Shown here one piece after another: positions 11,406-24,175 of a DNA stretch of 64,000 bases. Numbering within the stretch: position 1 is the first letter of the stretch; each line of letters starts with the position of its first letter. Source of the stretch: Tanytarsus gracilentus (taxonomy: Eukaryota; Arthropoda; Insecta; Diptera; Chironomidae). The translations under genes were made by a program, and so were the position numbers. The notes beneath the pieces are model-generated. The model was not told where the DNA came from, did no database searches, and saw only the letters and a program-made list of their open reading frames with translations. The stretch lies in contig JAXRKN010000036.1 in the NCBI GenBank assembly GCA_038502055.1, positions 2,852,001 to 2,916,000 of the forward strand, in the 5' to 3' direction.

Positions 11406-12810
11406 TTTTAAGATCGAACTCCTCCGTCTAATTTTATGCTGATAATTTTTGGATGTTTTCTGAAATAAAAATTAATAATTTTTTATTGCAAATTTCCTCA
11501 TTTCGCATACAAATTTATTGTTGAAAGACTTTTTTATGCAATTGAAAACTTTTTATGCGTACTCAATTCATATTCAATAGCATGACTTTTTGATACCATA
11601 AAGCAGCGGATGTTTAATTGCTTCTTCCATTTTGCTATCATCGAGTTGATGAACTTAAAGTTTTTATTTATTTTTTTGCAGTTGAGAAATTTAAAATTTC
11701 TTGAATGACGTCGAAAGAAGCTAAAAAGTAATCAAAAAGATCTTGGCGGCTGCCAATGAGATTTTCGCGAGATCGCTTTGAAGTGATCGAAATAGCTGTG
11801 TGCAGATAATTTTGTAAATCGAGAGCTGAGAAAGATGAATATTTTGTTTATTCTTAAAAGCGAATTTTCTTTTGAAGCTTTTTGCTATGAAAAATTTTAA
11901 GCGGCTGATAAAGTTTCAAGAATGATTTCTATGAAATTAAAATTACAAAATTCGTTTACTCGCTCGAAAAATACGCACGAGAGTGTAAGAGAGTCACAAC
12001 TGCTATCATCAATGCCGTATTTTGTTTTTTTGTGACTCAAGCATGGCATTTTGAGAAAATAATCAAGATTCGGCCTAGTTGAAAAAAATCTGCGCTCTCA
12101 ATTATTTTTTATTAAGTGGCGCTTTATCAAATTAGCGAACTAAAAAATGTTAATTTATGAGCTTAATTTGTAAGATTGCGCGCGAACGATTAAAATTTTA
12201 TGACATTACTCACATTTGACGTGCATTTTTCACAATAATCCATGATTTCTTCTTCAAGCATGATTTTTAAATTCAACGATCATTGCGAGCATAAATTTAT
12301 TAATGTCCTTTTATGGGATTTCACTCAATAATAAAATCGTTTTAACACAAATTCGTTTCTAGAATTTTAAACCAATCGGAAATTGAGTTTTTAAAAATGA
12401 TTTCACGAGTCACGTAAAAGTAAAAAGGGTTGTCATGCGAATGTCTCAAATTTTTCACCAATGTATGTCAAAAATGATCTCAGAAATAATTTATAACCGC
12501 CACAAAATATAAAAATCACACTTTTGTCTTGTTCCTTAAATATTTTTTTTCGCAGCCAAATTTTACGCTATTTTTTCATTTCTTCGAACGACTTGAATAA
12601 TCAGCGATTTGTCTCGTTAGAAGTTGACAAGTGTTTAAATCTATTTTTTTTCAAATTTATTTCTCTCTTAAGTGATGATTTTGTGAATGACTAGAAACGC
12701 GTCTGATCACTCGAATATTCTCATCGAAACTGACTCGTGTTTGAGTTTTTATTTTCTTAACGAATGAACAGAAGAAAATCGAAGAAAGAAGAGAAAACGT
12801 AAACGCTCTC
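9923..12810 (-). repeat. Arm B of the large inverted duplication
   Basis: Reverse-complement partner of 756-3617. Similarity starts about 30 bp inside intron 2 of wgn copy B, runs through exon 2, intron 1, exon 1 and the 5' leader, and fades just upstream of the core promoter. The spacer between arms is about 6.3 kb. Small indels and substitutions separate the arms, so this is not a simple mirrored assembly duplicate. Confidence 0.93.
12700..12733 (-). promoter_or_regulatory. Core promoter of wgn copy B (Inr + DPE)
   Basis: On the minus strand TCAGTT lies at 12733-12728, with A+1 at 12731, and AGACG at 12704-12700 is exactly at +28 to +32, as in copy A. Sequence upstream of this core differs from copy A, so upstream control may differ. 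Confidence 0.7.
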
Positions 12811-14322
12811 AAAAATCCTCACGATCCTCAACGGCTCTCAAATTTCGTTAAGTTTATGCTAGGAAATTATGAGCACACATGTTCAAAATTTGCAGAGATA
12901 TTTTTTAAGGGTTTCGAGTCAAAACTTCGTCACAGTCCCTCCCAATTTTCGTGTGTGCTCAAATTTCAGAACCTTAAAAAACTCTTAACGCTCTTTTCTC
13001 TCTTTTAATATTTTTCTCGTCGTATTCAAATTACTTCAAGGGTAATAAAACACTGGCATTGAGAACGTGCAAATAATATTTATTTTTTTATAGTTTAATG
13101 AAATTTTTTTTATTAGGTTTGAATAATAAATCAAAGTGCAATAAATAATTAAATTTATAAAGACCGAAGTAACTTCCCCCTCGACACCTTCTTATGCTGA
13201 AAGTGATCCTCTCCAACAACAACGTAAATTGATTGTTCTTATTACTGCAAATTAAATTAAATATAGAACGAGAGGAAAGTTCTCAGTTTGATACACGACG
13301 ATAGATTTATTTTATTAATAAATGAATGAATTTTATTGTTTGAATTGCAGCATCATGACGATGAGTTCGAGCGAAATTGAGAGAAGGCAGAAAAAGATTT
13401 TACTTCGCGCCAAAAAGTCATTAAAATTCATGTCTCAATAAAACTAATGATGACTAGTCTCCAAGGCGACTCAAATTCTCGAGTAGTTTTTTTTTGACAA
13501 TAATAGTAACTGAAAAATGTGTCTCATAAATTATTTTTAACTCGACTTTAAATTTTTTGTTTACTTTCTTCATTGTAAGGCTATTTTTTATTGTTTATGA
13601 AGAGAACAAATTGAAAGATTTAAGTCTGGCTCATGTTGGCTCATATGGCTCACATGTTGTGATTTTAACCATGCGTCGAGTTGAAGAGAGAAAAAATACA
13701 TTCAACACATGTGTTGCGAAGATTTTTTCCCTCCATACATTTCAACAATGTAGTTTTAAATAATAAAATGATGGACTGTGTGAAAGATCGAATTTTTTCT
13801 TATTTATGTTAAACTAATAGAAGTTTATTTAATTCATTAATGAGGCTAAACTTTTATTGCCATCAGTCATGGTTGAAAAACAAAGCATTAGTAGCCAATT
13901 GCACTGGTCATAAAAAGTAGAAAATATAAATAAATATGTTTGAACTATTTTTGAATCTTAAAATGAGAAACACGTTGGAAAATTAATGAGGTGGATTAAT
14001 TCGAAAGTTTGGTCTGCAAATAAAAATCAATTTAGAAGATGTTAAATTTTTTAAAGATTTTAAAAAACTAAACTAATTTTTTTAAAATTTAATTTTTTCA
14101 AGAAAAACTAAGAAATTATTTTTTTGTGTAAAGTTAACGAGTTTTAAAATTTCAAATTAAAATGTTTCCAGAGAAATATAGATGGCGCTACAATACACAA
14201 CATATTAAGGGTAAAATATTAAAATTCACAATTTTTTTCAACCTAGGTCTTCAAATTTAAGAAAATAATTCCTGCAAATGTTTCTTATTAAAAAATACCA
14301 AACTTTTCTTTTATAAAAGTTT
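12811..14322. other. Non-coding stretch, nothing recognised
   Basis: AT-rich DNA upstream of wgn copy B, with no supported exon, RNA gene or repeat. It may contain upstream regulatory DNA of copy B, because it directly precedes that promoter. Confidence 0.5.
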
Positions 14323-14345
14323 AAAACAGATTATGTAAATGAGCA
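14323..14345. repeat. Left target-site duplication of the retroposon
   Basis: A 23-bp stretch reading AAAACAGATTATGTAAATGA then GCA. It is repeated exactly at 15494-15516, flanking the inserted element. Confidence 0.85.
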
Positions 14346-15493
14346 GAGAGTGACGAACCCTTCGTCAAAAGTGATATCGTGTGTAAAATATTTATTTTAA
14401 TAAAGTGTGTTTTACTTCATTTCAAAGTGTGTAAAGTGTTTTAAAAGTTCGATTAAATGTTCCTTACATCTTTAATCATCGAGTCAACATCAATTACCAG
14501 GTATGAAAGGGAAAATGAGTTGAAAATAAATTAGGGAAATTTTTCAATTGAAAAGGGGTCTGTAAAGATTACCCAAATTATATTACCCAACAGTAAAGAT
14601 CGCCCAAAAATTTAAAAAGTTTTTTGTACGTTGATTTTGTCACTCATTTTCTCTTTTGAAATGTCTGATGACATTTTAGGGAAGGGAAAATCAAATATTA
14701 ATATTTTTATTAAATTTTTTTAGTTATTTTAGTTTTTTATTTTAAAAAACGTTTTTAATCTTTATTAGTTAATGACATTTTGATTTCGTATTCGTTGGTA
14801 TCCAACAAAACCAACTGTTAATCTTAGTGACCAGTTGAGGAAGGAAGTAGTGAGTACTTACGGACGAAACTTGAATGACTTGTACTACCCATGCTAATCA
14901 ACTAGATTAGATGGAGGAAGGTAGATGATAAACCAAACTTTTATACAATTGGTTTGACTTAATACTTTATAAATTTATGTTTTATGTTTGTTTGTTTTGT
15001 AATGTGGGTGGGCCAGTTCCTAACAGCTTGTCAGGGCTGAGGAAGGTTGTAGTGGCGGTAACTTTTATAAAATGCCGTCGAAACCACCTTTGATTTATAT
15101 ATTTTAAAACTGCAACCGTAAGGTTCAGTTAACTAACCCACAATTGTGAATTCACAATGAAAATTTTAACATCATGGATTACGGCGTCTTGATTGGGTAT
15201 TCCGCTTGACGTTCCATGATGACTAACACTAAACTTCTTAGTGGGGTTATTCGATCGCCGGCATTTCTCACTTGAGTTATGTGCAATTCCTCGGTGGACG
15301 ATTCCTGAGGGGACGTCTGCCACTAGGGGAATATATATTCTCTTGAAAGTTAATTATACTTTTAAGTTAATATGCAAAGGTTACGTTTTAATCCTCAGCC
15401 TAGCCCGCAAGCTATGGAAAGGAAACAAAAACGGGCGCGTCTATCCTGGTTTTCCCAGCGGCCACCACTATGTTATCAATCAATCAATCAATC
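14346..15493 (+). mobile_element. Non-LTR-type retroposon (SINE-like or internally deleted LINE)
   Basis: This 1148-bp insertion is bounded by exact 23-bp direct repeats and ends in a tetranucleotide tail, (ATCA)n at about 15474-15493. These are marks of target-primed reverse transcription with the tail at the 3' end, so the element reads on the plus strand. Its right half is richer in G+C than the surroundings and has no long open frame or recognisable reverse transcriptase or endonuclease motif. The left end begins GAGAGTGACGAACCC. A short frame at 15241-15513 runs into the tail and target repeat and is not credible as a gene. It could be a non-autonomous element or the ends of a LINE whose body was deleted; the family is not recognised. 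The exact long target repeat suggests a fairly young insertion. Confidence 0.75.
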
Positions 15494-15516
15494 AAAACAG
15501 ATTATGTAAATGAGCA
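15494..15516. repeat. Right target-site duplication of the retroposon
   Basis: Exact second copy of the 23-bp sequence at 14323-14345, directly after the (ATCA)n tail. Confidence 0.85.
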
Positions 15517-18500
15517 ATTTTTTTCATCCGCCCTCTTACTAAAATTTCTCTCCTCCCACAGTATTAATAAACTGAAATGATTTTAATAATTCAAACTGTT
15601 GCTGATGACTCTCATTCGGAAGTTTTTTTCCGCAATTTTTAATGCGCAATTAGGGGATAAAAAATGAATTGCTTTCTAAGATGGGGGAAGACATAGCAGT
15701 GCGACCAGTCCCCAAGCCGACATTAATTTATGAACTTATTAAGATTTATTGTTTTTCAAAAGAGGAAGAAAAATATTAATGCAGATTTAATGGTTCAGTT
15801 GTTGGTTAAATTTTAAATTATTCAACGTGACACCGTCAAAGGATTGAATCTGTATGAGGGAGGACGAGTTGCACATTTTAATAAGAATTAATTTCTCTCG
15901 ATGATGACCCTTTTTCTTGTCGAGAAGGATTAGAATCGTGAGGGGAAAATTAAAAGGACATTTCGTGCGGTTTCGCAATTAATACCCGCATTTTGGGAAG
16001 AAAGGCAAAAGTTTCACATTACACGAAATTGCCATTATCACTTAAGCCAATTTATCAGTTAAAGAAATTTTCCTTTTGACACAAGACTCTCCGTCTGCAT
16101 AATTAATGTCAATTTCATCTTAGACAAAAGAGAGAAAAACTTTTCCATACGTAAATTTACCTTTTCTATAAAGGTTAAGACAAAACCACTTTGCTGTCAA
16201 TATAAAATTTACTTTAGCATGAACTTTAGAATTTCTTGAGGTTTTGAATAATTTAAAGTGAAAAAAATTCTTACCCATGCTTGATTAATCCCGCCAGTTA
16301 ATCAAGATTTTCTCTATTTGCAATTTTTCTTGTGGATTTTCCCGAAAGTAAATAAAAACAAATGATTGCGAATGCTGTGCGACATTAGATGAATTTATGG
16401 CTTACATCGTTGACAATTTGTTACAATTTCTGCAGATTAGCAGCGAGAGCGAATGTCCTGTGTGTCGTAGTTTATGATGTATGAGATTTAGTGCATGATG
16501 TATGACTTCAATTTTACTATTGAATGTCCTGCTGTAGTGTCATCAGGTGTCGAAATGGTTTCGCATTTATTAGAAAGGATTTTTTGGTTACTAGATCAAA
16601 GGTCACCGCAAAAAACAAAATTGATGAGGTAATTTCCCATGAAATGGCATGAACTTTCGAAACGAATAAACTTTTATGGATATTGCGTGAGCAGGTGAAC
16701 TTTCTCCACATTCTTGGAAAATTAGATGATTCAGCAGTTAATGGTAATCTATTCGAAATGAATCACATGGGAAAGATTTTTGTGGAGAATTATTGGTCGG
16801 GATAGCGTTGAGATTAAGGTTGCTATGAAGGAGTTTCATGAATTTTTATACATATGAAAGGTTGCAAGAATATTTTGAAATAATAAAAGTTAACGGTTAA
16901 ATAAATTTAAATATTTAAACATTTTTTAAATTAATAATTTTTAATCGTCCACATCAACTTCTAATGATTTTATCCAACCCTCGTTTAAAAACATAAACAT
17001 TTAAACGCAACAAATTAAATGGTCATTTCAATCCCTTCCACATATCTAAAAAATAATTCGCAGAGAGTTTAAAAAATTTAATTGCTTTTTTAAGGCAATT
17101 AAGCCCATGATTTTATACATGAAACTCAATTTAAATTATTAATGGCGTTTGGGAGCTCCTCGAGCAATTTTTGACCACTCTCTTTCGCTTTCGCAACCCC
17201 TAAACAGCAACGATGTAGCCACACATGGTGAAACAGGGAAAAAAATTTGAATATCCAGCAACAATTTTTTCGCACGATAATCCCTCTGAATGTCCGAGCG
17301 AAGAGTTAAATTTATTATCCTGCAAATTTAAACATTTTTATTTCTCACATTCTCCATCGTCATTCGGAGAGACAAACACACTCATGGAAAATTTTATGGC
17401 ACAACACATCCGGGTACTTGTTTCAATCTCGAAGTGGAAAATTCAGTTCCGTTTAATTTCCTTTTCATTCTTTCTTTTTTTCTGCTCGGTGTATCCTAAA
17501 TGACTTTGTGATTTCGGGCTGTGTATCTTCCAATGAGTGTATGCAAAAATTTTTTTTGCTCTGTAAATTACTGGCTGGACATTTTTTCGTCTCTCTAGCT
17601 TCCTGTCATGCCTTCATACACACATTCAGCATGTGTTGATAACTCATGATATTTTTCATTCAACCATTACTGTAATGGATTATGTCATTAGTACCGAAAA
17701 TAATTAAACTATTTGTGTGAAAATGAGATAAAAATTATTTTTAATTATTTTTGTAGCGTGGATTAAAATTTTCAACAATTTTAAATTACTATTTAAATTT
17801 AACGGTCATAAAATATTCAAATTTTTTCTCCATCCTCATCTTAAAGTCTTTCACAATTTTTTAAACAATGATTATCATGTTTCATCGTTAAACAAAGCAA
17901 AAATGAGTTGCAAGAAATTTTAATTACATTTTTTTCTGTTTTTGTTATCAGCGACAATATTCATGTTGTTTACTTCCACCCACCTTCAATGTTTCCACCC
18001 CTCATCGACGTTAAATTTGCTTTTAATTATACAATTCAATTTTTTACTCGCGCTTTGTGAAAAAAATGCCAACGAAGCTCAATGAGCGCAACTGAAATGT
18101 TTGTGTGTGTTTGAAATGTGACCGCAGATAAGCGCGTGTCTATTGTCGAAGTACGATAAAAAAAAATGCTGAAAAGAACCACGAGAATTTTTTTTCGGAA
18201 TGACTTTGAATGAAAAACAAAAGAAATTTGTGAGAGAGAGGGAGGTGAACAGCATGTAATTGAATGGAAACCTGATTGAATTTATTGATGCGTTAAATCA
18301 GCATGAGATTGAATTAATTATTAAGGTTATAATTCATAAATTTCACTACACTAGTGATTTTAATTGAAAGTAAATAATTTTTATAATTCCGAGTGATGAG
18401 CTGTCGAGTGCATTCCTGGAATATTTGAATTATTTCTAAATGGATTGATTAAAAAAATTTCAATGCTAAGAAAAAATATTTAAATTTAAAAAATCGTTAA

Positions 18501-21023
18501 AATTTGAATTTTTATATTATTGAATTTTTTCCTGGAATTTCACAAAAAAATTCATCAAACACCTAAAAGTTTTTATCTCATCAAAAAAAATCACTTCAAG
18601 ATTTCACTTCTGCCAAAAACACTTTCCTCTTCGAAATGTTTCAATTTTTTATGAAATATCAATAATAAAACTATTTCCCATTATTTGATAACATCTCAAA
18701 CAGCGACGACAAAAAAGTTTTCTTTTCCTTCCTCGATTTATCTTCAATAAAAACACTTAAAGAGAAAGACAAGTTGATAAGTAAATATCATACTGACAAT
18801 AAAATGTTATTGACTTTGCGCTTTTTTGCAAACACGCGCGAAAGTGTTTGAAAATCGTCCTGAAATATTTAAGGAGAAAAATATAATCAAGGGTGGGACA
18901 CAAGGGTTTAAAATTCATAATTTTATATTTTTTAAGATGAAAATTCATTAAATAATTTTTAAATATTTAATTCACATATTTTCCACCCCCTGAACACGAC
19001 GCAAGTGTTGGGAGGAAATAGAATAAAATCCAATTCTTAGATAATGGTTTATTGTTTCTAATATATTTTATTGGATTTCTTCTAAGATAGAAAAGTAATT
19101 TTGAAAATTGGAGACAAAGAAGTTTTCCGAGAAAGAAAAACTTTTAACTTCCCCCAATGTCGAACTATTTGCTTTTCATTAGAATCATTCATTTATTCAA
19201 TTTCAGCCATATGCGAATTTTGTGTTTGATATTTAAACCGCACCAAATAAATACCCACAATTTTAATGCGACGGCACAATTTCGTCATTAAATATTAAAA
19301 CCAATCATTCCATACAATATTTTCTAATCATTTGCATTTCATTTTGAAAATAAAAAATTATCTCTGCACTGTTTGTTTAAACAACGGTCTCTGTTTTGTG
19401 CGGTTTGCGTGAGGGGTAAGAGAGAATTATTCTAAATTGAATTAAACATGCATCAATCATTGCTTGCGGTATCAGTTAGTGGCATATAAATATTTAATGG
19501 CGTGGAGATTCAAATCATAATGGTCTGTTTAAGTAAATAAGGGCAATTATATCAAATGGTGATTTATGTAAGAGTTAGCGGAATGCACATGAGATATTTT
19601 TTTGTGGGTTATTGGAATTTGACACCAATGAATTTATTTTGATTTAAAAAAAATCCATCGAGAGTTAAAAAACTCTTGTAAAATTATCAAAAAAATACCA
19701 GAGTGAAATTCCCCTTTAAAAAAATTTTAAATTTAAAAATAAACAACTCAAGTCAATTTTTTTACAGTCAAAAAAAATCACTGCCAAAAATTCTTCTCAC
19801 TTCACTTTATCCCCTCATAACATAACGATTTTTTCCATGCTCTCTCCCCATGTCTTGCTAAATCATCTGAAAAGAGTGAATATCACATTATTATTTATCG
19901 ACTAAAAGACGATGAAACATGATGATGAAGACACAAAATACCAACCATAAGCTGGGAAAATACTTTTCTTCTTCTCGCCCTTCGGAGAGAAAAATAACTT
20001 TATTAGATTTTTTCTTCCTCCACTTCATTGTTGTCCTGAGTGGTGTGAGAGAAAAAAAAGCGATATATTTATGTGTTTTCATGCTTTCCTCCAAACGGAA
20101 CGTAATTTTGTTAAGCATTTTTTTCCTTTTGTTATTCGATAAAACATTTATTATTGTTGTATCATTTCATTTTCTTGCGTGGATTTCTCCTCGTGCTCGA
20201 GAAAAAGGAAATAAATTTTCTTTCAACTCACTCCATCATGTAGGCATTTTTTTGTGTGACATCCACAAGTGGCTTCTTTTAAATTTGTCAGTAAAAAGGA
20301 TTTTACAAGTGGAGTTAAAAAGTTGTCAAAGGGATTAATTTTATGTGTGAAACAAAAAGAAAATTTATATCACAAATTTTTCATGTAAAATTGCATTATA
20401 ATTTTTAAATTATTTAAAAACAAGCAGAGAAAAAAATATTTACGGAAATTAAAATCTAAAAAATTTAAAAATATAAAACAGGGTTAACCTATAAGTTAAA
20501 AAATTTAAATTCCAATCTTCTGTTAATTTTTCCCATGAGTGTAATTTAACCTCAACTAAACAAAAAAAAATCATTTTCAGCAACAGAAAAAAAGACAACA
20601 GCCGCAAGATAAACATTAATGACTAAAATCCGATGATAATGCAGAAAAGCCCCAATTTTTCTCATCGTAATCACCCTCTTTCTTGCTTTTATTAGCTCAA
20701 TAAGATGCGGAACAAGCAAAAGAGAGAAAGAAAATTTCAAAGGAGGTTGAAAAAAATTTCCTCACGTGGAACTTCGTCATTTTCTCCACCCACAAACAGC
20801 ACATAAGAAGAAGAAGAAAAATCTGAGAAGGGGACGGCTGTTGATTATGATTATTTTTATGATGTTATAACAAAGCTATGATAAGACTTTGATGGTCGTA
20901 ATCGTGGTTGTTTCGTTAATCTTGAAATGGCTCATAGAAATTATATTAGCCGGAAAAAAAGGGAAGCAAACCACTTCGATAATGTGAATGTTTGTGATGC
21001 TAAAAACAATTAAATAGATTATA
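15517..21023. other. Non-coding stretch, nothing recognised
   Basis: About 5.5 kb of AT-rich DNA with no supported exon, RNA gene or long repeat. The longest open frame (19919-20338, plus) is a low-complexity Phe/Leu/Lys translation with a frame of similar length opposite it and no splice-linked partner. Confidence 0.5.
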
Positions 21024-22105
21024 GGTCACGCAAAGTGTGGATTTTTTCATAGAATTCTATGGAATTTTTCATGGAGAAATTCATAGAAAAATCCTTGGAT
21101 TTCCTTGGAAAAATCCGCGAAATTTCAAAGTACACGGAACAATCCACAGACAAAAATCCAAGGATTTGCATGGAATTTAAAATCTGAGGAATTTTCCATA
21201 GAACAAAAATCCTTGGAATTTCGCGAAATTTCAAAGTGCACGGGAAAATCCACGGACAAAAATCTAAGGATTTGCATGGAATTTAAAATCTGAGGAATTT
21301 TTTATAGAGTTTTGATGTCAAAAATCAGGAATAATCACTAAGTCATATAATAAATGATTTTGAATTTAATTGTTAGGAAAAATTAAAATAAAAATAAAAC
21401 TTTTTGTAAAAGGGAAGTGTTTGGGAAAATTAGTTTTGAGGAGTATAGGCAAGTGATTTGATTGACTAAGTATTTTGATTTATTGAATCAATATGATCAC
21501 TTTGGAGGGGCGTCCAGGCGCCCCCCAAACCCCCTCCTGTGTTAATCGCGTCCGGCCCCCCCCGGGGCCCCCCGGAAGCCCAAAAAAGTCAACCCCCCCC
21601 AAAACAAAAAAGAGCTTCGCTTATCGTTAGGATAGCTCAGTCGGATGGTTATTAAGCTATAACAGTGCCGGAAAGATAAGAGTGATGATAAAACTTCTTT
21701 TAATTTGATCTTTAACTTTTACAAAAAGTTTTATTTAGGGATTAGTTTTAATTTTTCCTAACAATAGAAATATCACCAAATCATTTACTATATGAACTTA
21801 GAGATACAACCCGGTTTTTTTAATATAAAAACTCTATGGAAAATTCCTCAGATTTTAAAATCCATGCAAATCCGTGGATTATTGTCTGTGGATTTTTCCG
21901 TGCACTTTAAAATTCCGCGAAATTCCAAGGATTTTTGTTCTATGGAAAACTCCTTGGATTTTAAATTCCATGCAAATCCTTGGATTTTTGTCTGTGGATT
22001 TTTCCGTGCAATTTAAAATTTTGCGGATTTATCCATAGAATTCCTTGGAAAAGTGTGGATTATTTCGCGGATTTTTCCGTGAAATAATCCACACTTTGCG
22101 TGACC
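21024..22105. mobile_element. Foldback-type transposon with arms of about 390 bp
   Basis: The element opens with GGTCACGCAAAGTGTGGATT and closes with the exact reverse complement. Inverted similarity continues inward to about 21415 on the left and about 21710 on the right. The outer parts of the arms consist of roughly 105-bp direct subrepeats built on motifs such as AAATCCAAGGATTTGCATGG, typical of Foldback elements. The loop of about 300 bp holds a strikingly G+C-rich C-tract block (21503-21600) and a tRNA box-A-like motif (21633-21644). No transposase frame is present, so it is non-autonomous. No clear target-site duplication is visible in the flanks. A transcript across it could fold into one very long hairpin. 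Confidence 0.85.
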
Positions 22106-24175
22106 AACACCCATTAAATATTCTTATGTTACTTCCTAATTAAGAGCGTACAATAATTCCCACTTAATTGGTTGGAAGTCCATATGCTCAAATCATTCCG
22201 TGAGTAAATCGATTAGGAAGCGGAAAATTTTTGCAGCATGTTACCGCAACTGAACAAAAAATATGTGAGGGTCATTAATCATTAGCGCAAATGATGAGCA
22301 AGATTTGAGCTAAATTTAATTAAATGCAAAGAATTAACTTTGAAATGCGCAAACATGTGGAAAACCACAAAAAAGGAAAATTCTTACCAAGAAGAGCTTA
22401 AAGCAGATGAGAAAGGGTAGATAAGTCGGAAGTCCATTGTGTGTTTCTTTTATCAGCTTTCATATATTCTATTCAGCTTTGCAATTTTTTATTCTCCATT
22501 TATCAGATGGACGCACAAATGACGTCTCATAAATCATCACCGAAATTTTCTTATCAACGAGAAAGAAAAAATTGAATTAAATATTCTCTTGTGACATGAG
22601 TGTGATCACATGTGTAAGGGTTGCAAGTTAAGGGTTGATTTTAAAAAAATATTTTATTTTTTTGATACTAAAATATTTTATTTTAAATAAATTGTTATAA
22701 AATTAAGACAATAAAATTCCTTTTTTAATTAGATCCACCAATTTCCATTCAACCAAACCCAAAATTTCATCTCGCTAATAACAAATGAAAGCAAATTTGT
22801 CTTTAGTTATCTCCTTGTCGTCCTTTTGTTTGTTCTCGCATCTCAAGATGTATTTAATAGTCAAAAAACTTTTCGCAATTGGCTTATCACGACCTTTTAA
22901 ATCTCCTCTCATTTATTGTCTTCCGGCATTGTCGCTGTTGTTTACATTAACTCTCGAAAGAGATTTTCAGACCGCTTACGAAGACAACGACATTATTATG
23001 TCATTATTTCTCCCTCGGAAATTTTTCGGATGTAAGAACAATGAACTTTTTTTGCTAAAGAAATTAAGAAACTTAATAAACATTTATTGACTTAAAAGGA
23101 AAAATTGGTTCTTAATAAAATTTTAGTCAGCAGAAAAAATGGCAAACCGCTTTAAATCCCTCTCGAAAAATCTCTCACAGGGAAACTTTTTAAAATCATT
23201 TCATTTTGCAGCAGTCGGAGAAAAATCAACCCGCATTTCTGCAGAAACAGAAAAATCACGTTTGCTATTTTGAGGAAAAGTCGTGGAAAATTTATGGGAA
23301 AACTTTTTTCTCTCTCTCGATGTTGAAACAGAGCTGCAACATAAAAAAAGCGAAAAGGGTTTTACAGAAATGTTCAAAGGCAATAATTCGCCTCACACTG
23401 TTAAATGTTTAAAAGACCGATAAAAATTTCGCTTTTCATGCTTTTGAATTCCACACGACGTTGGAATGTAATGCAGCAAAGAGAGATTTGTGGAGGATTT
23501 ATTCCACCTCCACTTAAATTATGCAACAATTTTTTTCCTCCCGCACTTCTGAGTTGTGATGTTTTAATTGTTTGAAATCAGTTGAAAAAAAATATATTTT
23601 TCCATTTAGCGGAATTGAAATGGTTTCCTTTTACAGTTGTTATCGCAATAATAAAAATGCAAAACACTTTATGGACGATTTTTTAATTAAAAAACTTTTT
23701 TAAACTCTTTAAAATTTTCGAGGGATGAAAAACTTTTTGGGAAATTGTAAAAAATAGTTTTAAAAATTAATTTAATTTTGAATTTAAAATTTTCCATCAT
23801 TTAATAAGAAAAATATTTTGCCGCGCAATGCAAATTTTTCTAAAAGTATCCATAAATAATGCAACCCTCGCAGTCAATAGATTTCGCCAGTTAAAAATTT
23901 TCACTGCTTTCGTTCAATTTATCAATTTATTTCCCTTTGATTCCATTAACGTTATTAAAAAGCAATCATGGATATTAAAGCCATGTGATGGAAACAGCGA
24001 GATTTATTTTTCCAACAAAAAACTTTAGAACATTAAGAAAAAGTTTAAGCAGTACAATTTTTACAACATTAACTGCAGGTGTGTGAATGTACAAGACTGC
24101 AATGCAATTTCGAGATGAGAAAACGTTTCAGCACTCTATAAAAAAAAGTTTAACAATTTATTTAACGATAAAATT
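22106..24175. other. Non-coding stretch, nothing recognised
   Basis: About 2 kb of AT-rich DNA between the foldback element and the 3' end of the next gene. It includes that gene's 3' UTR; no other feature can be supported. Confidence 0.5.

Noticed and set aside
756..12810. Inverted duplication as a simple assembly artefact
   Set aside because: Arms differ by scattered substitutions and indels, and the last exons and spacer halves differ strongly, which a mirrored mis-join would not produce. Read-level proof is still lacking.
15241..15513. 90-codon frame inside the retroposon
   Set aside because: Runs through the (ATCA)n tail into the target-site duplication; not a plausible protein.
19919..20338. 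139-codon open frame, plus strand
   Set aside because: Phe/Leu/Lys-rich translation of AT-rich DNA, with overlapping frames on both strands and no splice-linked continuation or family resemblance.
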